A DNA stretch of 6,545 nucleotides from Opitutaceae bacterium UBA6669 (lineage in GTDB: Bacteria; Verrucomicrobiota; Verrucomicrobiia; Opitutales; Opitutaceae), in assembly GCA_002455175.1 (NCBI GenBank), contig DKKJ01000365.1, forward strand, positions 24,118 to 30,662. Reading direction: 5' to 3'. Below the pieces are notes generated by a model. The model had not been told where the DNA came from. It worked only from the letters and a program-made list of their open reading frames with translations, and made no database searches. A program made the position numbers and the translations under genes. This document shows positions 1-6,545 of this stretch, one piece after another. Each line of letters opens with the position of its first letter. Position 1 is the stretch's first letter.

Positions 1-32
1 TGCAACCGCACCACGTACGCACGCGGCCGGGG

Positions 33-1133
33 TCATTGTGCCATCACTCGTGAGAGCAGGGTGTCGAGCTTGTCGCCATGCGTATCCGTACTGATGAGAC
101 GCCCATCGCGCCCCAAGAGAAACGTCGCCGGTATGCTGCGAATATTGAACCGCTTTCCGAAAGGATTGGAGCCTTCGCCTTCATGATACCAGTGAGGCCA
201 ATCCAGTTTCTCATCCTCGACAAATTTAACTAACTTCGCGCGATCAGAACGACGGTCAAACGAGATACCGACCACCGTAAACCCCTGCGGACCCCACTTG
301 GCCAGCGCCGCCTTGATGTTAGGAAGCTCCTTTACACACGGCACGCACCAAGTCGCCCAACAATCGATAAGCACCACTTTGCCACGCAACTCCGCCAAAT
401 CGACCTTGCGTCCATCCAAGGCGGTAAACGTGAGTTCCATAGGTTTCTCCCGCAAAGCGTGAATCGCGAGCTGACCTGAACCCAATGCCGCTAGATCGGC
501 CACCGAGCTCTGGGAAAGTTGCGTCAGATAAGCCTTCACTTCCGCAGGACGCTGCGTTTCCAAAACCTTCAAGTACTCCTGCTCCAAAAACACCCGATAC
601 GGAGATTCGGGGAGACGGGCCGACACCGTCTCGATCCGCGCTTTGAGCGCGTCCAGATCCGGACGACCCAAACGATCACGATCAATCGCCATCTGATTCT
701 TTCCCGCCACCCATTGCAGACCTGCCCAGATATTATCTGGCCAAGGATGACTTTTGAGGGTCTCGGCAATCGCGTCGCGCAGGTGAAGCTGCCAACCCAC
801 GCGAAGCTCCTCGGTTTTTTCCCCTTTCATCCACTCACCACAGGTCGCGAGATTGTAGAGGATACCGCCAACTCGCCGTTCACTGGGATACTTCTCGAAA
901 AACTCAAATGCCTTCCCGCTGATTTGCGCATAAACCACCGGACGACTCCCCTCACCACGATCTCCCATCCCAGTAATGTGTTCCGCCCACAGAGCCGTGG
1001 CCGCAGGATCCACCGCAGGAGGAGCCGCAACCGACTTGGTCTCAGCAGATCCTGATGAGGTGGACTGTGCACCTGCAATCAAGGGCAGCATCAGGCTGGC
1101 AGCGATAACCAAAAACGACCGAGTGGCTTTCAT
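33..1133 (-). CDS. Exported TlpA-family thiol-disulfide oxidoreductase with long N-terminal domain
   Basis: Predicted 366-residue envelope protein with a C-terminal thioredoxin fold of the TlpA/ResA type. Such proteins usually reduce or exchange disulfides outside the cytoplasm, for example in cytochrome c maturation or repair of exported proteins. The start is supported by a Sec signal peptide right after it: Lys2 and Arg5, a hydrophobic run at about 7-20, and an AGA-Q cleavage site after residue 22. There is no lipobox Cys. Residues 23-50 are a low-complexity Ser/Ala/Pro linker. Residues 50-230 look mostly helical and match no family I recognise. The redoxin domain spans about 230-366, with the WCVPC active site (Cys263, Cys266) and the cis-proline loop SIPATF (Pro335). 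Both redox cysteines are present, so it is probably active; Cys98 is an extra cysteine in the N-terminal part. An intrinsic terminator lies between it and the upstream receptor gene. The fold is certain; the partner is unknown. Confidence 0.9.
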   Translation of the reverse strand: MKATRSFLVIAASLMLPLIAGAQSTSSGSAETKSVAAPPAVDPAATALWAEHITGMGDRGEGSRPVVYAQISGKAFEFFEKYPSERRVGGILYNLATCGEWMKGEKTEELRVGWQLHLRDAIAETLKSHPWPDNIWAGLQWVAGKNQMAIDRDRLGRPDLDALKARIETVSARLPESPYRVFLEQEYLKVLETQRPAEVKAYLTQLSQSSVADLAALGSGQLAIHALREKPMELTFTALDGRKVDLAELRGKVVLIDCWATWCVPCVKELPNIKAALAKWGPQGFTVVGISFDRRSDRAKLVKFVEDEKLDWPHWYHEGEGSNPFGKRFNIRSIPATFLLGRDGRLISTDTHGDKLDTLLSRVMAQ

Positions 1134-1167
1134 GGGAAGTTAATCTCTTGAGTATCGAAATTTTTAG

Positions 1168-1196
1168 CAAAAAGACCGACGCTTTTGCGCCGGTCT
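1168..1196 (-). terminator. Intrinsic (Rho-independent) terminator after the receptor gene
   Basis: Read on the minus strand, 1196-1173 forms a 10-pair stem, AGACCGGCGC against GCGTCGGTCT, closed by an AAAA tetraloop. It contains one G-U wobble and is followed at once by TTTTT and then GCTAAAAATTT. On the plus strand the wobble becomes an A-C mismatch and no T-run follows in that direction, so it acts on minus-strand transcription. It starts 12 bases past the receptor stop codon and ends about 34 bases before the thioredoxin start codon. Confidence 0.87.
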
Positions 1197-1207
1197 CCAC
1201 GTGCTGG

Positions 1208-4099
1208 TTAGAAGGTTTTCTTAGCCGACAAGGTGATGTAGCACTGCCGTGGATCTTCGTAGCGACTGTAGTAGCTGTAGATATCCGTTCGGAAGGCGGG
1301 TTCCTTGTTGAAGACATTCTTCACCGACAAGGTGAACTTGGTGTCATCCAGCCACCGGCGCCAGCTCCGGTCATTCATACGGCTCGCGGGGACTCGGTAA
1401 CTCACCAAGAGATCCCACAAAGTCGCCGAGGCAATTTTGCTGCCGTCCAACCCATTCCCCGTTGGGAACGCTTGCGACGGTGTGGTCGACGCGGCGACAT
1501 AGGAGTCGATGTAGGTTGCAGTGACACCCGCCGTCCACGCCTGCTTATCCCAAAACACCGATCCATACCCTGCCCACTTCAAAGGATTTCCTGAGCTGCC
1601 CGCGCGTTCCACTATCGGATTGATAGGTAGTACTTGATCGCGGAAAGAGTCAGTCCAGGTCGCGTTTGCTGTCGTGCTGAACCGACCCAAATTACCGACT
1701 TCGCGGGTATAATTCAGTTTGATATCCACCCCATTCGTCTTGGTAAAACCGACATTCACCGGGCGGAAATCAACCATCGTCACTGGTCCTAGCCAGCCCT
1801 TCGCAAGATCGTCAGCCGAGGGAGCGGCGCGTTCGATACGGCCAGGATAAGACTCCGGACTGGCCAGGATCGCTGTAGGTCCCGTGGGCGATACAATCGC
1901 ATCCACCTTCTCCGTTATCCAATAATCAAGGGTCAGCTGCAGACCGGGAAGTTTGCGAGGTGTAAGGATCACGCCATAATTCCACGTTTTCGAGGTCTCT
2001 GGCCGAAGATCAGGGTTTCCTCCTGACCGCTCTCCGTGGGGATAGTTGTACTGGAGATTTCCTCGAGCGGGATCATCAAATGGGGTGATGGCCTGAAGGT
2101 TTTCGCGAGGCCCTTCAAAGTTAGCCTGATCAGGAGGAAAGAAGCCTTCCGCGTAGGACGCGCGCACCGCGACATCGGGTGTGATCCCTACCAGAAAGGC
2201 GACCACCGGACTGGTTTCGTCCGTGGAGTCATCGGTTCCTTCCCAACGTACCCCAAGGTTCAAATCAATCTTCTCCACAGGTAAAACCCGCCATTTCTCA
2301 CTCATCACCGGAATGACGCTTTCCAGGAATACAGATTCCGTACGGCGAGACTGCTGGACCCGGCTATTGCTATTGCCCACTACTGGGATGTTAGCGATCG
2401 CCGCAGCACTCACACTGTTCGTCGCATGCGTCCGATACTTACTCCAAATCACCTCTGCTCCTGGCGAGATCCGCAAAGCTCCCGCAGGAAGTTCAAACAC
2501 ATCTCCGACCGCCCGGAGATTCACCTGGGAGAGGTAGTTGTAGTACGTGTACTGACGATTGAAGTCCAAAAACTCAGCCACTTGCGCGTAGCGAGGGAAA
2601 GCAACATGGTCCGCCAATGGATTATAGAGCGCCCGCCGTTGCGCCAGCGTCAGTCCGATCGTGGACGTGCTGGTCAAGAAGGTGTTGAGATTTTGTGTTG
2701 GGTTGCGGCCGGAGGAGTGGCTGCGCCCGTACTCTCCGGTACCATCGATAGACCACTCCCAATTATCAGAAAGCTTACCTTTAAAACCCAAGACTGAACG
2801 CGCTCCCTGACGCTCTTGGAAGAGTGAAGGATCCGGCAAATCAACAGGATCATAGTACAGCATCACCGGCACCCCCACAAAACCAGGAGTGACCCCGGTG
2901 CGGAAAGGATTCAAAGGATCCGTAGCCGACAAACTCAGTGAAGCGAGCGCCTGAGGAAACGTGTAGTTTGAACGGAAATACGTCACATCCGCTTCGGCAT
3001 AAAGCGTCAGTTTGTCCGGCACAAAGTCGTGCTCGAGCTGAGAGGTGAACGCGTAACGGTCCTCCGGGCGATAAATGACCGAGCGCCCAAAGCGATCACC
3101 CAAGTTGGCTCGTCCCGCTCCCGCCGTAAACGATGTCGGCGTCAAAGCAGTCCCATCTTGTCCTGCCGGAATCGCCGCAAAACGCGCTCCGGTACTGCCG
3201 GGAATGGGCAAGGTTCCCGTCGCGGAATTGATAAGGATCGTCCCAGGCATGCAGTTGAAACCCTGGATGATGTACTGCTCAAAAACCGAGCGGCCCGAGA
3301 CGGTGGCAGTCGTATTGGCTGGATACCTTTCCAATGCATTCTGGAGGTAGTTCCGATCGCTGTTGTACAACGGATCGCTATGCTCGTAATTCAACGTGTA
3401 AGACAGGCGCGTTCTACCTCCTCCCAGGCTGATGCCCTCAAAGTAGGAAAAACTGTAGCGACTGGCTCCGCCATCCCAGCTGGTGCCCGTCCCCACCGTG
3501 AGTTCCTTACCTTGATAATCTTGGCGCAGAATTACGTTGATCGCCCCGCCGATAGCCCCGCCACCATAGAGGGCCGAAGCTGACGAAGGCAAAATTTCGA
3601 TGCGTTCGATCGCCGAGAGAGGGATGCGGTTGAGATCCGGACCTGCAGACAAATTTCCGCGTTGCAGCCGTCGTCCATTGATCAGCACCGATGTCTGCAG
3701 TGATGAAAATCCGCGGAGCTTCACCTCAGAGTTTTGGTAGGTGGTTCCACTGGCGGCTTGAGGAAAACTCGCGGATCCCTGGAGAGAGACACTGCCATAG
3801 TCGGTGGTCTGCGGCGTCATCCGGAAGAGCTCCTCCAAGTTTGTCACGCCTCGGCGCTCAATCTCCTCTCGAGTGATCACATCATACGCGAGGGCTGCTT
3901 TCTCATTCGTCTGGAAAATTGTCTGATTGTTCAATCCTGCGATTTTTGACGCGGATACCTCCAAGCGTTCCAGCTCCTTGACTGCCGGAGTCTGCGCCAC
4001 CGCTAGTGGCGTCAGTGCAGGCAGTCCTGCCACGGACAAAGACAGCAGCAGCTGCTTTGCTCGTGAATTCACGAAGAGATTCGTTGTCGTTGTCGTCAT
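1208..4099 (-). CDS. TonB-dependent outer-membrane receptor
   Basis: Predicted 963-residue outer-membrane receptor for energised uptake of a ligand such as a metal chelate, vitamin or glycan; the ligand cannot be read from the sequence. I chose the start at 4099 because it gives a clean signal peptide: MTTTTTN, then Arg13 and Lys15, a hydrophobic stretch at 17-35, and cleavage at AVA-Q after 35. An in-frame ATG at 4195 would add 32 residues ahead of this signal and is less likely. A TonB-box-like segment, LERLEVSAS, lies at about 43-51. The plug domain covers about 63-193, with DVITREEIERRG, LRGFSSLQTSVLINGRRL and an ERIEILPSSASALYGGGAIGG stretch ending in AINVILR. The barrel follows to the C-terminus, including the NPDLRPETS signature at 695-703. 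It ends in KKTF; a terminal Phe is usual for insertion by the Bam complex. Cys283 and Cys953 are the notable cysteines. Frame intact throughout. A terminator follows directly. Confidence 0.93.
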   Translation of the reverse strand: MTTTTTNLFVNSRAKQLLLSLSVAGLPALTPLAVAQTPAVKELERLEVSASKIAGLNNQTIFQTNEKAALAYDVITREEIERRGVTNLEELFRMTPQTTDYGSVSLQGSASFPQAASGTTYQNSEVKLRGFSSLQTSVLINGRRLQRGNLSAGPDLNRIPLSAIERIEILPSSASALYGGGAIGGAINVILRQDYQGKELTVGTGTSWDGGASRYSFSYFEGISLGGGRTRLSYTLNYEHSDPLYNSDRNYLQNALERYPANTTATVSGRSVFEQYIIQGFNCMPGTILINSATGTLPIPGSTGARFAAIPAGQDGTALTPTSFTAGAGRANLGDRFGRSVIYRPEDRYAFTSQLEHDFVPDKLTLYAEADVTYFRSNYTFPQALASLSLSATDPLNPFRTGVTPGFVGVPVMLYYDPVDLPDPSLFQERQGARSVLGFKGKLSDNWEWSIDGTGEYGRSHSSGRNPTQNLNTFLTSTSTIGLTLAQRRALYNPLADHVAFPRYAQVAEFLDFNRQYTYYNYLSQVNLRAVGDVFELPAGALRISPGAEVIWSKYRTHATNSVSAAAIANIPVVGNSNSRVQQSRRTESVFLESVIPVMSEKWRVLPVEKIDLNLGVRWEGTDDSTDETSPVVAFLVGITPDVAVRASYAEGFFPPDQANFEGPRENLQAITPFDDPARGNLQYNYPHGERSGGNPDLRPETSKTWNYGVILTPRKLPGLQLTLDYWITEKVDAIVSPTGPTAILASPESYPGRIERAAPSADDLAKGWLGPVTMVDFRPVNVGFTKTNGVDIKLNYTREVGNLGRFSTTANATWTDSFRDQVLPINPIVERAGSSGNPLKWAGYGSVFWDKQAWTAGVTATYIDSYVAASTTPSQAFPTGNGLDGSKIASATLWDLLVSYRVPASRMNDRSWRRWLDDTKFTLSVKNVFNKEPAFRTDIYSYYSRYEDPRQCYITLSAKKTF

Positions 4100-4222
4100 A
4101 GATGGAACGGTTAACCTCAGGCTAAGTGGCAAGAGGAGGTCCGTGGCGTCGAGCAAGAAACGGTCCACGAAATGAAGCCTCGCCCGTTCACGCATTAACT
4201 TTCTGACACGACGATGGATCGG

Positions 4223-4249
4223 ATTTTACGGGCATATTCACCCAAGCAA
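4223..4249 (-). promoter_or_regulatory. Possible sigma-70-like promoter for the receptor gene
   Basis: On the minus strand, TTGCTT (4249-4244) is followed after 15 bases by TAAAAT (4228-4223). The -10 element matches the TATAAT consensus at five of six positions; the -35 element matches only at TTG and the spacer is short. Transcription would begin near 4216, leaving about 115 bases of leader before the preferred ATG at 4099 and only about 20 before the ATG at 4195. The position in the only sizeable gap upstream of the gene fits, but the sequence match is modest. Confidence 0.25.
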
Positions 4250-4328
4250 ATCGCGCAAAACGCCTGCAGGAAATAACTCTTTGGTTACCTTACCTGCTCA
4301 TCAGCACATTCCTACCGACCTGTGTAGT

Positions 4329-4352
4329 TCCTCTGGCAACACACCAGGAGGA
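4329..4352. repeat. Imperfect inverted repeat (hairpin) between gmd and the receptor gene
   Basis: On the plus strand TCCTC-TGG, a 7-base loop (CAACACA), then CCA-G-GAGGA forms an 8-pair stem with a single bulged G. The minus-strand transcript would form the same hairpin, about 70 bases after the gmd stop codon. No T-run follows on either strand, so it is not a standard intrinsic terminator. It could be a 3' end stabiliser, a Rho-dependent end or chance. The rest of the 4196-4421 gap shows no gene I can support. Confidence 0.35.
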
Positions 4353-4421
4353 GACAGAGATACTACCCCCGTAGTGAGTTAGCCTCCGGCGGACTGATCT
4401 GCCAACTGCCTCAAACCTCCG

Positions 4422-5420
4422 CTAGCGATTCGCATCTTTGCGAGCCTGAGCGAGGTCGGAATCCACCATGAGTTGCGCCAAGGCCTTCATCCGGGTTTTG
4501 GGTTCCCATCCCAGACGCGCTTTGGCCTTCGCATAATCGCCAATCAAAAGATCGACCTCGGCGGGTCGGAGGAAGCGTTCGTCGAATTTCACGTGCTGCT
4601 TCCAATCCAATCCAACGTGCTCAAAGGTCGCGTCCAAAAACGCACGGATGGTATGGGTTTCATTGGTGGCGAGCACGTAATCATCCGGCTCGTCTTGCTG
4701 CAGCATCATCCACATTCCTTCCACATACTCCTTGGAGTATCCCCAGTCCCGCTGGGAATCTAGATTACCGAGCGACACTTCTTTTTGCAAACCCGCCTTT
4801 ATCCGAGCCGCCGCGATGGAGATTTTCCGGGTCACGAAGCTTTCACCGCGCCGGGGCGATTCGTGATTAAAAAGAATTCCGGAGCAGGCGAAAAGTTTAT
4901 AAGATTCCCGGTAATTGACCGTCAGCCAGTGAGCAAAAAGCTTGGCGCAAGCGTAAGGCGAGCGCGGATAAAAGGGTGTCTGCTCTGTCTGGGGGATTGC
5001 CTGCACCTTCCCAAACATTTCCGACGACGACGCCTGGTAGAATCGAACTTTTTTGGCAATCCCGGACTCGATCACCGCCTCCAGTATCCGAGCTGCACCT
5101 ACTCCCGTGATGTCGGCCGTGTACTCCGGAATGTCGAAGCTGACCCGCACATGGCTCTGGGCCGCCAGGTTATAGATCTCGTCCGGCTGCAGCTCGTACA
5201 ACAGTTTTACAAGAGAAACGCTATCGGCGAGATCTCCGTAATGAAGGAAGAGCCTGGGAGTCACTCCCGTCTCGTAGGGTCGCAAGTGATCGATGCGCGC
5301 GCGGTTGATGGAACTCGAGCGCCGCACAATGCCGTGCACTTCGTAGCCTTTGCTCAAGAGAAACTCCGCCAGGTAAGATCCATCCTGCCCGGTTATGCCT
5401 GTGATCAGCGCTTTATTCAT
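4422..5420 (-). CDS. gmd: GDP-mannose 4,6-dehydratase
   Basis: Predicted 332-residue cytoplasmic enzyme that converts GDP-D-mannose to GDP-4-dehydro-6-deoxy-D-mannose, the branch point to GDP-L-fucose, GDP-D-rhamnose, GDP-perosamine and related sugars. Extended short-chain dehydrogenase fold. The Rossmann motif GITGQDG has its glycines at 8, 11 and 14. The RRSSS stretch at 33-37 is the family's NADP-phosphate site, and YGDLAD is at 61-66. The catalytic set is Ser132 and Glu134 in ASSSE, then Tyr156 and Lys160 in [13 protein letters not shown] at 185-192, VTRKI at 196-200, RDWG at 224-227 and [11 protein letters not shown] at 285-295 are all typical of GMD. Length is within the usual range for the shorter bacterial forms (the E. 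coli enzyme is longer, about 373). The start is set by homology, since GMDs begin just before this Rossmann motif; no good ribosome binding site is visible. It lies 32 bases after a paralogue, probably in one operon. No fucose synthase or rhamnose reductase is in the window, so the end product is unknown. Confidence 0.95.
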   Translation of the reverse strand: MNKALITGITGQDGSYLAEFLLSKGYEVHGIVRRSSSINRARIDHLRPYETGVTPRLFLHYGDLADSVSLVKLLYELQPDEIYNLAAQSHVRVSFDIPEYTADITGVGAARILEAVIESGIAKKVRFYQASSSEMFGKVQAIPQTEQTPFYPRSPYACAKLFAHWLTVNYRESYKLFACSGILFNHESPRRGESFVTRKISIAAARIKAGLQKEVSLGNLDSQRDWGYSKEYVEGMWMMLQQDEPDDYVLATNETHTIRAFLDATFEHVGLDWKQHVKFDERFLRPAEVDLLIGDYAKAKARLGWEPKTRMKALAQLMVDSDLAQARKDANR

Positions 5421-5452
5421 GGAATGAAATCAGTGTGTGTCCGTAATAACGC

Positions 5453-6433
5453 TCAGTTTTCCAAGCTCCGCACTTCGCTTTCCACCATCCGCACCACGAG
5501 TTCCTCGAAGCTGACCGTGGTCTTCCAACCGAGAACGCGCTTTGCCTTGCCCGCATTCCCACAGGGCGCGATCGGCTCTACTGTAACCAATAGACCAGGG
5601 TCCTGTTTGACGTGGTCGCGCCAGTTCAAGTTAAGGTGAGAAAAAGCGATGCGGGTGAACTCTTCGACGCTATGGAGCTCACCGGTAGCTAAAACAAAAT
5701 CATCCACTGTGGGAGCCTGCAGCATCATCCACATGCCTTCGACATAGTCAGGTGCCCACCCCCAATCTCGCCGCCCAGTCAAACTTCCCAACACCAATTC
5801 CTTTTGAAGGCCCTTTTTGATCCGTGCGACCGCCCGTGCGATTTTCATGGTCACGAAATTGGTGCTGCGCCGAGGCGACTCATGATTGTAGAGAATCGCC
5901 GAACAGGTTTTGAGCTGGTACGCGATCCGGTAAATGCGTGCCGAATGCTGAGAGAACGCCTTGGCCGCCCCATACGGGGTCGTCGGATTGAGAGGCGTGA
6001 GCTCGTCCTGCGGTGAGTGCGGAGGCGAACCAAAGACCTCGCTCGACGAAGCATAGAGAAACCGGGGAGGCTCCGCGAGATCGCGCACGATCTCCAGCAT
6101 CCGCAAGGTCCCCATTCCAATGCTATCCACCGTCGCTTCTGGTAATTCCAAACTTAGTCGAGGACTCGATTGGCCAGCGAGGTGATAAAACTCCTGCGGT
6201 TGCGCTTTGGCGATCACTCGCCTGAGGTGAGTGGCATCCTCGAACGATCCGTTATGAAGAAAAAGACGTTGATTGAGGATCTTGGGATCGCTGACGAGGT
6301 GCCGGATGTGACTGCTCGCCAAAGCATCCGGTCGGTGCACCAAACCGTGCACGAGGTAGTCTTTCGACAGCAAAAGCTCCGCCAGGTACGAACCATCCTG
6401 CCCAGTAATCCCTGTGATGAACGCCTTCCGCAT
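5453..6433 (-). CDS. Diverged GDP-mannose 4,6-dehydratase paralogue (NAD(P)-dependent sugar dehydratase/epimerase/reductase)
   Basis: Predicted 326-residue extended short-chain dehydrogenase, clearly a paralogue of the adjacent gmd product: nearly identical first 22 residues, shared NHESPRR (183-189), RDWG (222-225) and [11 protein letters not shown] (229-239). The core is intact: glycines 8, 11 and 14, ASSSE with Ser130 and Glu132, and YGAAK with Tyr154 and Lys158. GMD-specific positions have changed. RRSSS becomes HRPDA (33-37), YGD becomes NGS (61-63), SHVRVSF becomes SSPRLSL, PRSPY becomes PTTPY, VTRKI becomes VTMKI (Met196), and RPAEVD becomes VTVEPI (283-288, keeping only Glu286). Asp36 where GMD has Ser, and loss of one Arg, may favour NAD over NADP. 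It could act on another GDP-hexose or heptose, reduce or epimerise the product of the neighbour, or be a relaxed GMD; EFYHLAGQS also recalls 6-deoxymannose reductases. It is the first gene of the pair. Family certain, reaction not. Confidence 0.85.
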   Translation of the reverse strand: MRKAFITGITGQDGSYLAELLLSKDYLVHGLVHRPDALASSHIRHLVSDPKILNQRLFLHNGSFEDATHLRRVIAKAQPQEFYHLAGQSSPRLSLELPEATVDSIGMGTLRMLEIVRDLAEPPRFLYASSSEVFGSPPHSPQDELTPLNPTTPYGAAKAFSQHSARIYRIAYQLKTCSAILYNHESPRRSTNFVTMKIARAVARIKKGLQKELVLGSLTGRRDWGWAPDYVEGMWMMLQAPTVDDFVLATGELHSVEEFTRIAFSHLNLNWRDHVKQDPGLLVTVEPIAPCGNAGKAKRVLGWKTTVSFEELVVRMVESEVRSLEN

Positions 6434-6545
6434 ATCTCAGGCAGTCTACGGGGCCTCGCGCGACGAAGCCAACCTTAACCTAGCAAAACTCCTCCCACCG
6501 AGCGGGTTATTTATTCGCCGCTCTGCAGCCGCCTACGCTGCCAGA

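Noticed and set aside
1..32. GC-rich sequence with a CGTACG palindrome just past the thioredoxin stop codon
   Set aside because: No stem long enough for a terminator and no T-run before the window ends.
519..1055. Plus-strand open frame of 178 codons opposite the thioredoxin gene
   Set aside because: The translation is Arg- and Thr-rich without motifs and fully overlaps a well-supported gene with signal peptide and WCVPC site.
3029..3583. Plus-strand open frame of 184 codons inside the receptor gene
   Set aside because: Opposite the plug and early barrel of the receptor. Arg-rich, no domain, and the receptor frame is continuous here.
4785..5639. Plus-strand open frame of 284 codons opposite the two GMD-family genes
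   Set aside because: It is antisense to two strongly supported genes, spans their junction, and its translation is rich in Arg and Ser with no recognisable domain. It is a shadow of minus-strand codon use.
4422..6433. The two GMD-family genes as a recent duplication or assembly artefact
   Set aside because: DNA similarity is concentrated in coding motifs and the proteins differ at many positions, including functional ones, so this is an old divergence, not a recent copy.
6493..6506. Short hairpin (CCCGC-TCG-GTGGG on the minus strand) upstream of the GMD paralogue
   Set aside because: Only five pairs, one of them G-U, and only a distant TTTT follows. Too weak to call a terminator.
6507..6545. 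Frame open from the right window edge to a TAA on the minus strand, possible tail of an upstream gene
   Set aside because: Only 12 codons are visible, a second frame is also open to a nearby stop, and nothing in the residues identifies a protein. An upstream gene is plausible but cannot be supported.

Overview
This 6,545-base window, about 55% G+C by eye, holds four complete protein-coding genes. All are on the minus strand, so transcription runs from high to low coordinates. The mix suggests a Gram-negative (diderm) bacterium: a long TonB-dependent outer-membrane receptor ending in Phe, an exported TlpA-type thioredoxin with a long helical N-terminal region, and GDP-sugar dehydratases. The style of the receptor and the TlpA protein, and the weak ribosome binding sites, fit Verrucomicrobiota (Opitutaceae-like). 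That placement is from memory of family style and is only tentative. No tRNA, rRNA, CRISPR array or insertion sequence was seen.

Right part (4422-6433): two tandem paralogous short-chain dehydrogenases of the GDP-mannose 4,6-dehydratase (GMD) family, 32 bases apart and probably co-transcribed. The downstream copy (4422-5420) has every GMD hallmark I can recall and is called gmd. The upstream copy (5453-6433) keeps the Rossmann and catalytic residues but has changed at the cofactor and GDP-sugar positions, so it may have another substrate or cofactor, or act in a later step. The pair probably makes a GDP-6-deoxyhexose for surface polysaccharide. It may be the end of a larger glycan cluster that continues beyond 6545.

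Middle (4100-4421): the gap between gmd and the receptor gene holds an imperfect hairpin and a possible promoter for the receptor gene. The receptor (1208-4099, or up to 4195 with the longer start) has signal peptide, TonB-box-like segment, plug and beta-barrel. Its cargo cannot be read from the sequence.

Left part (33-1207): a strong intrinsic terminator (1168-1196) directly follows the receptor gene. An exported TlpA-like thioredoxin-fold protein (33-1133) comes next. The terminator means that thioredoxin gene is either read through at a reduced level or has its own promoter in very little space.

The window is mostly ordinary in content. The points worth a second look are the diverged GMD paralogue, the terminator between receptor and thioredoxin, and the unassigned N-terminal domain of the thioredoxin protein.
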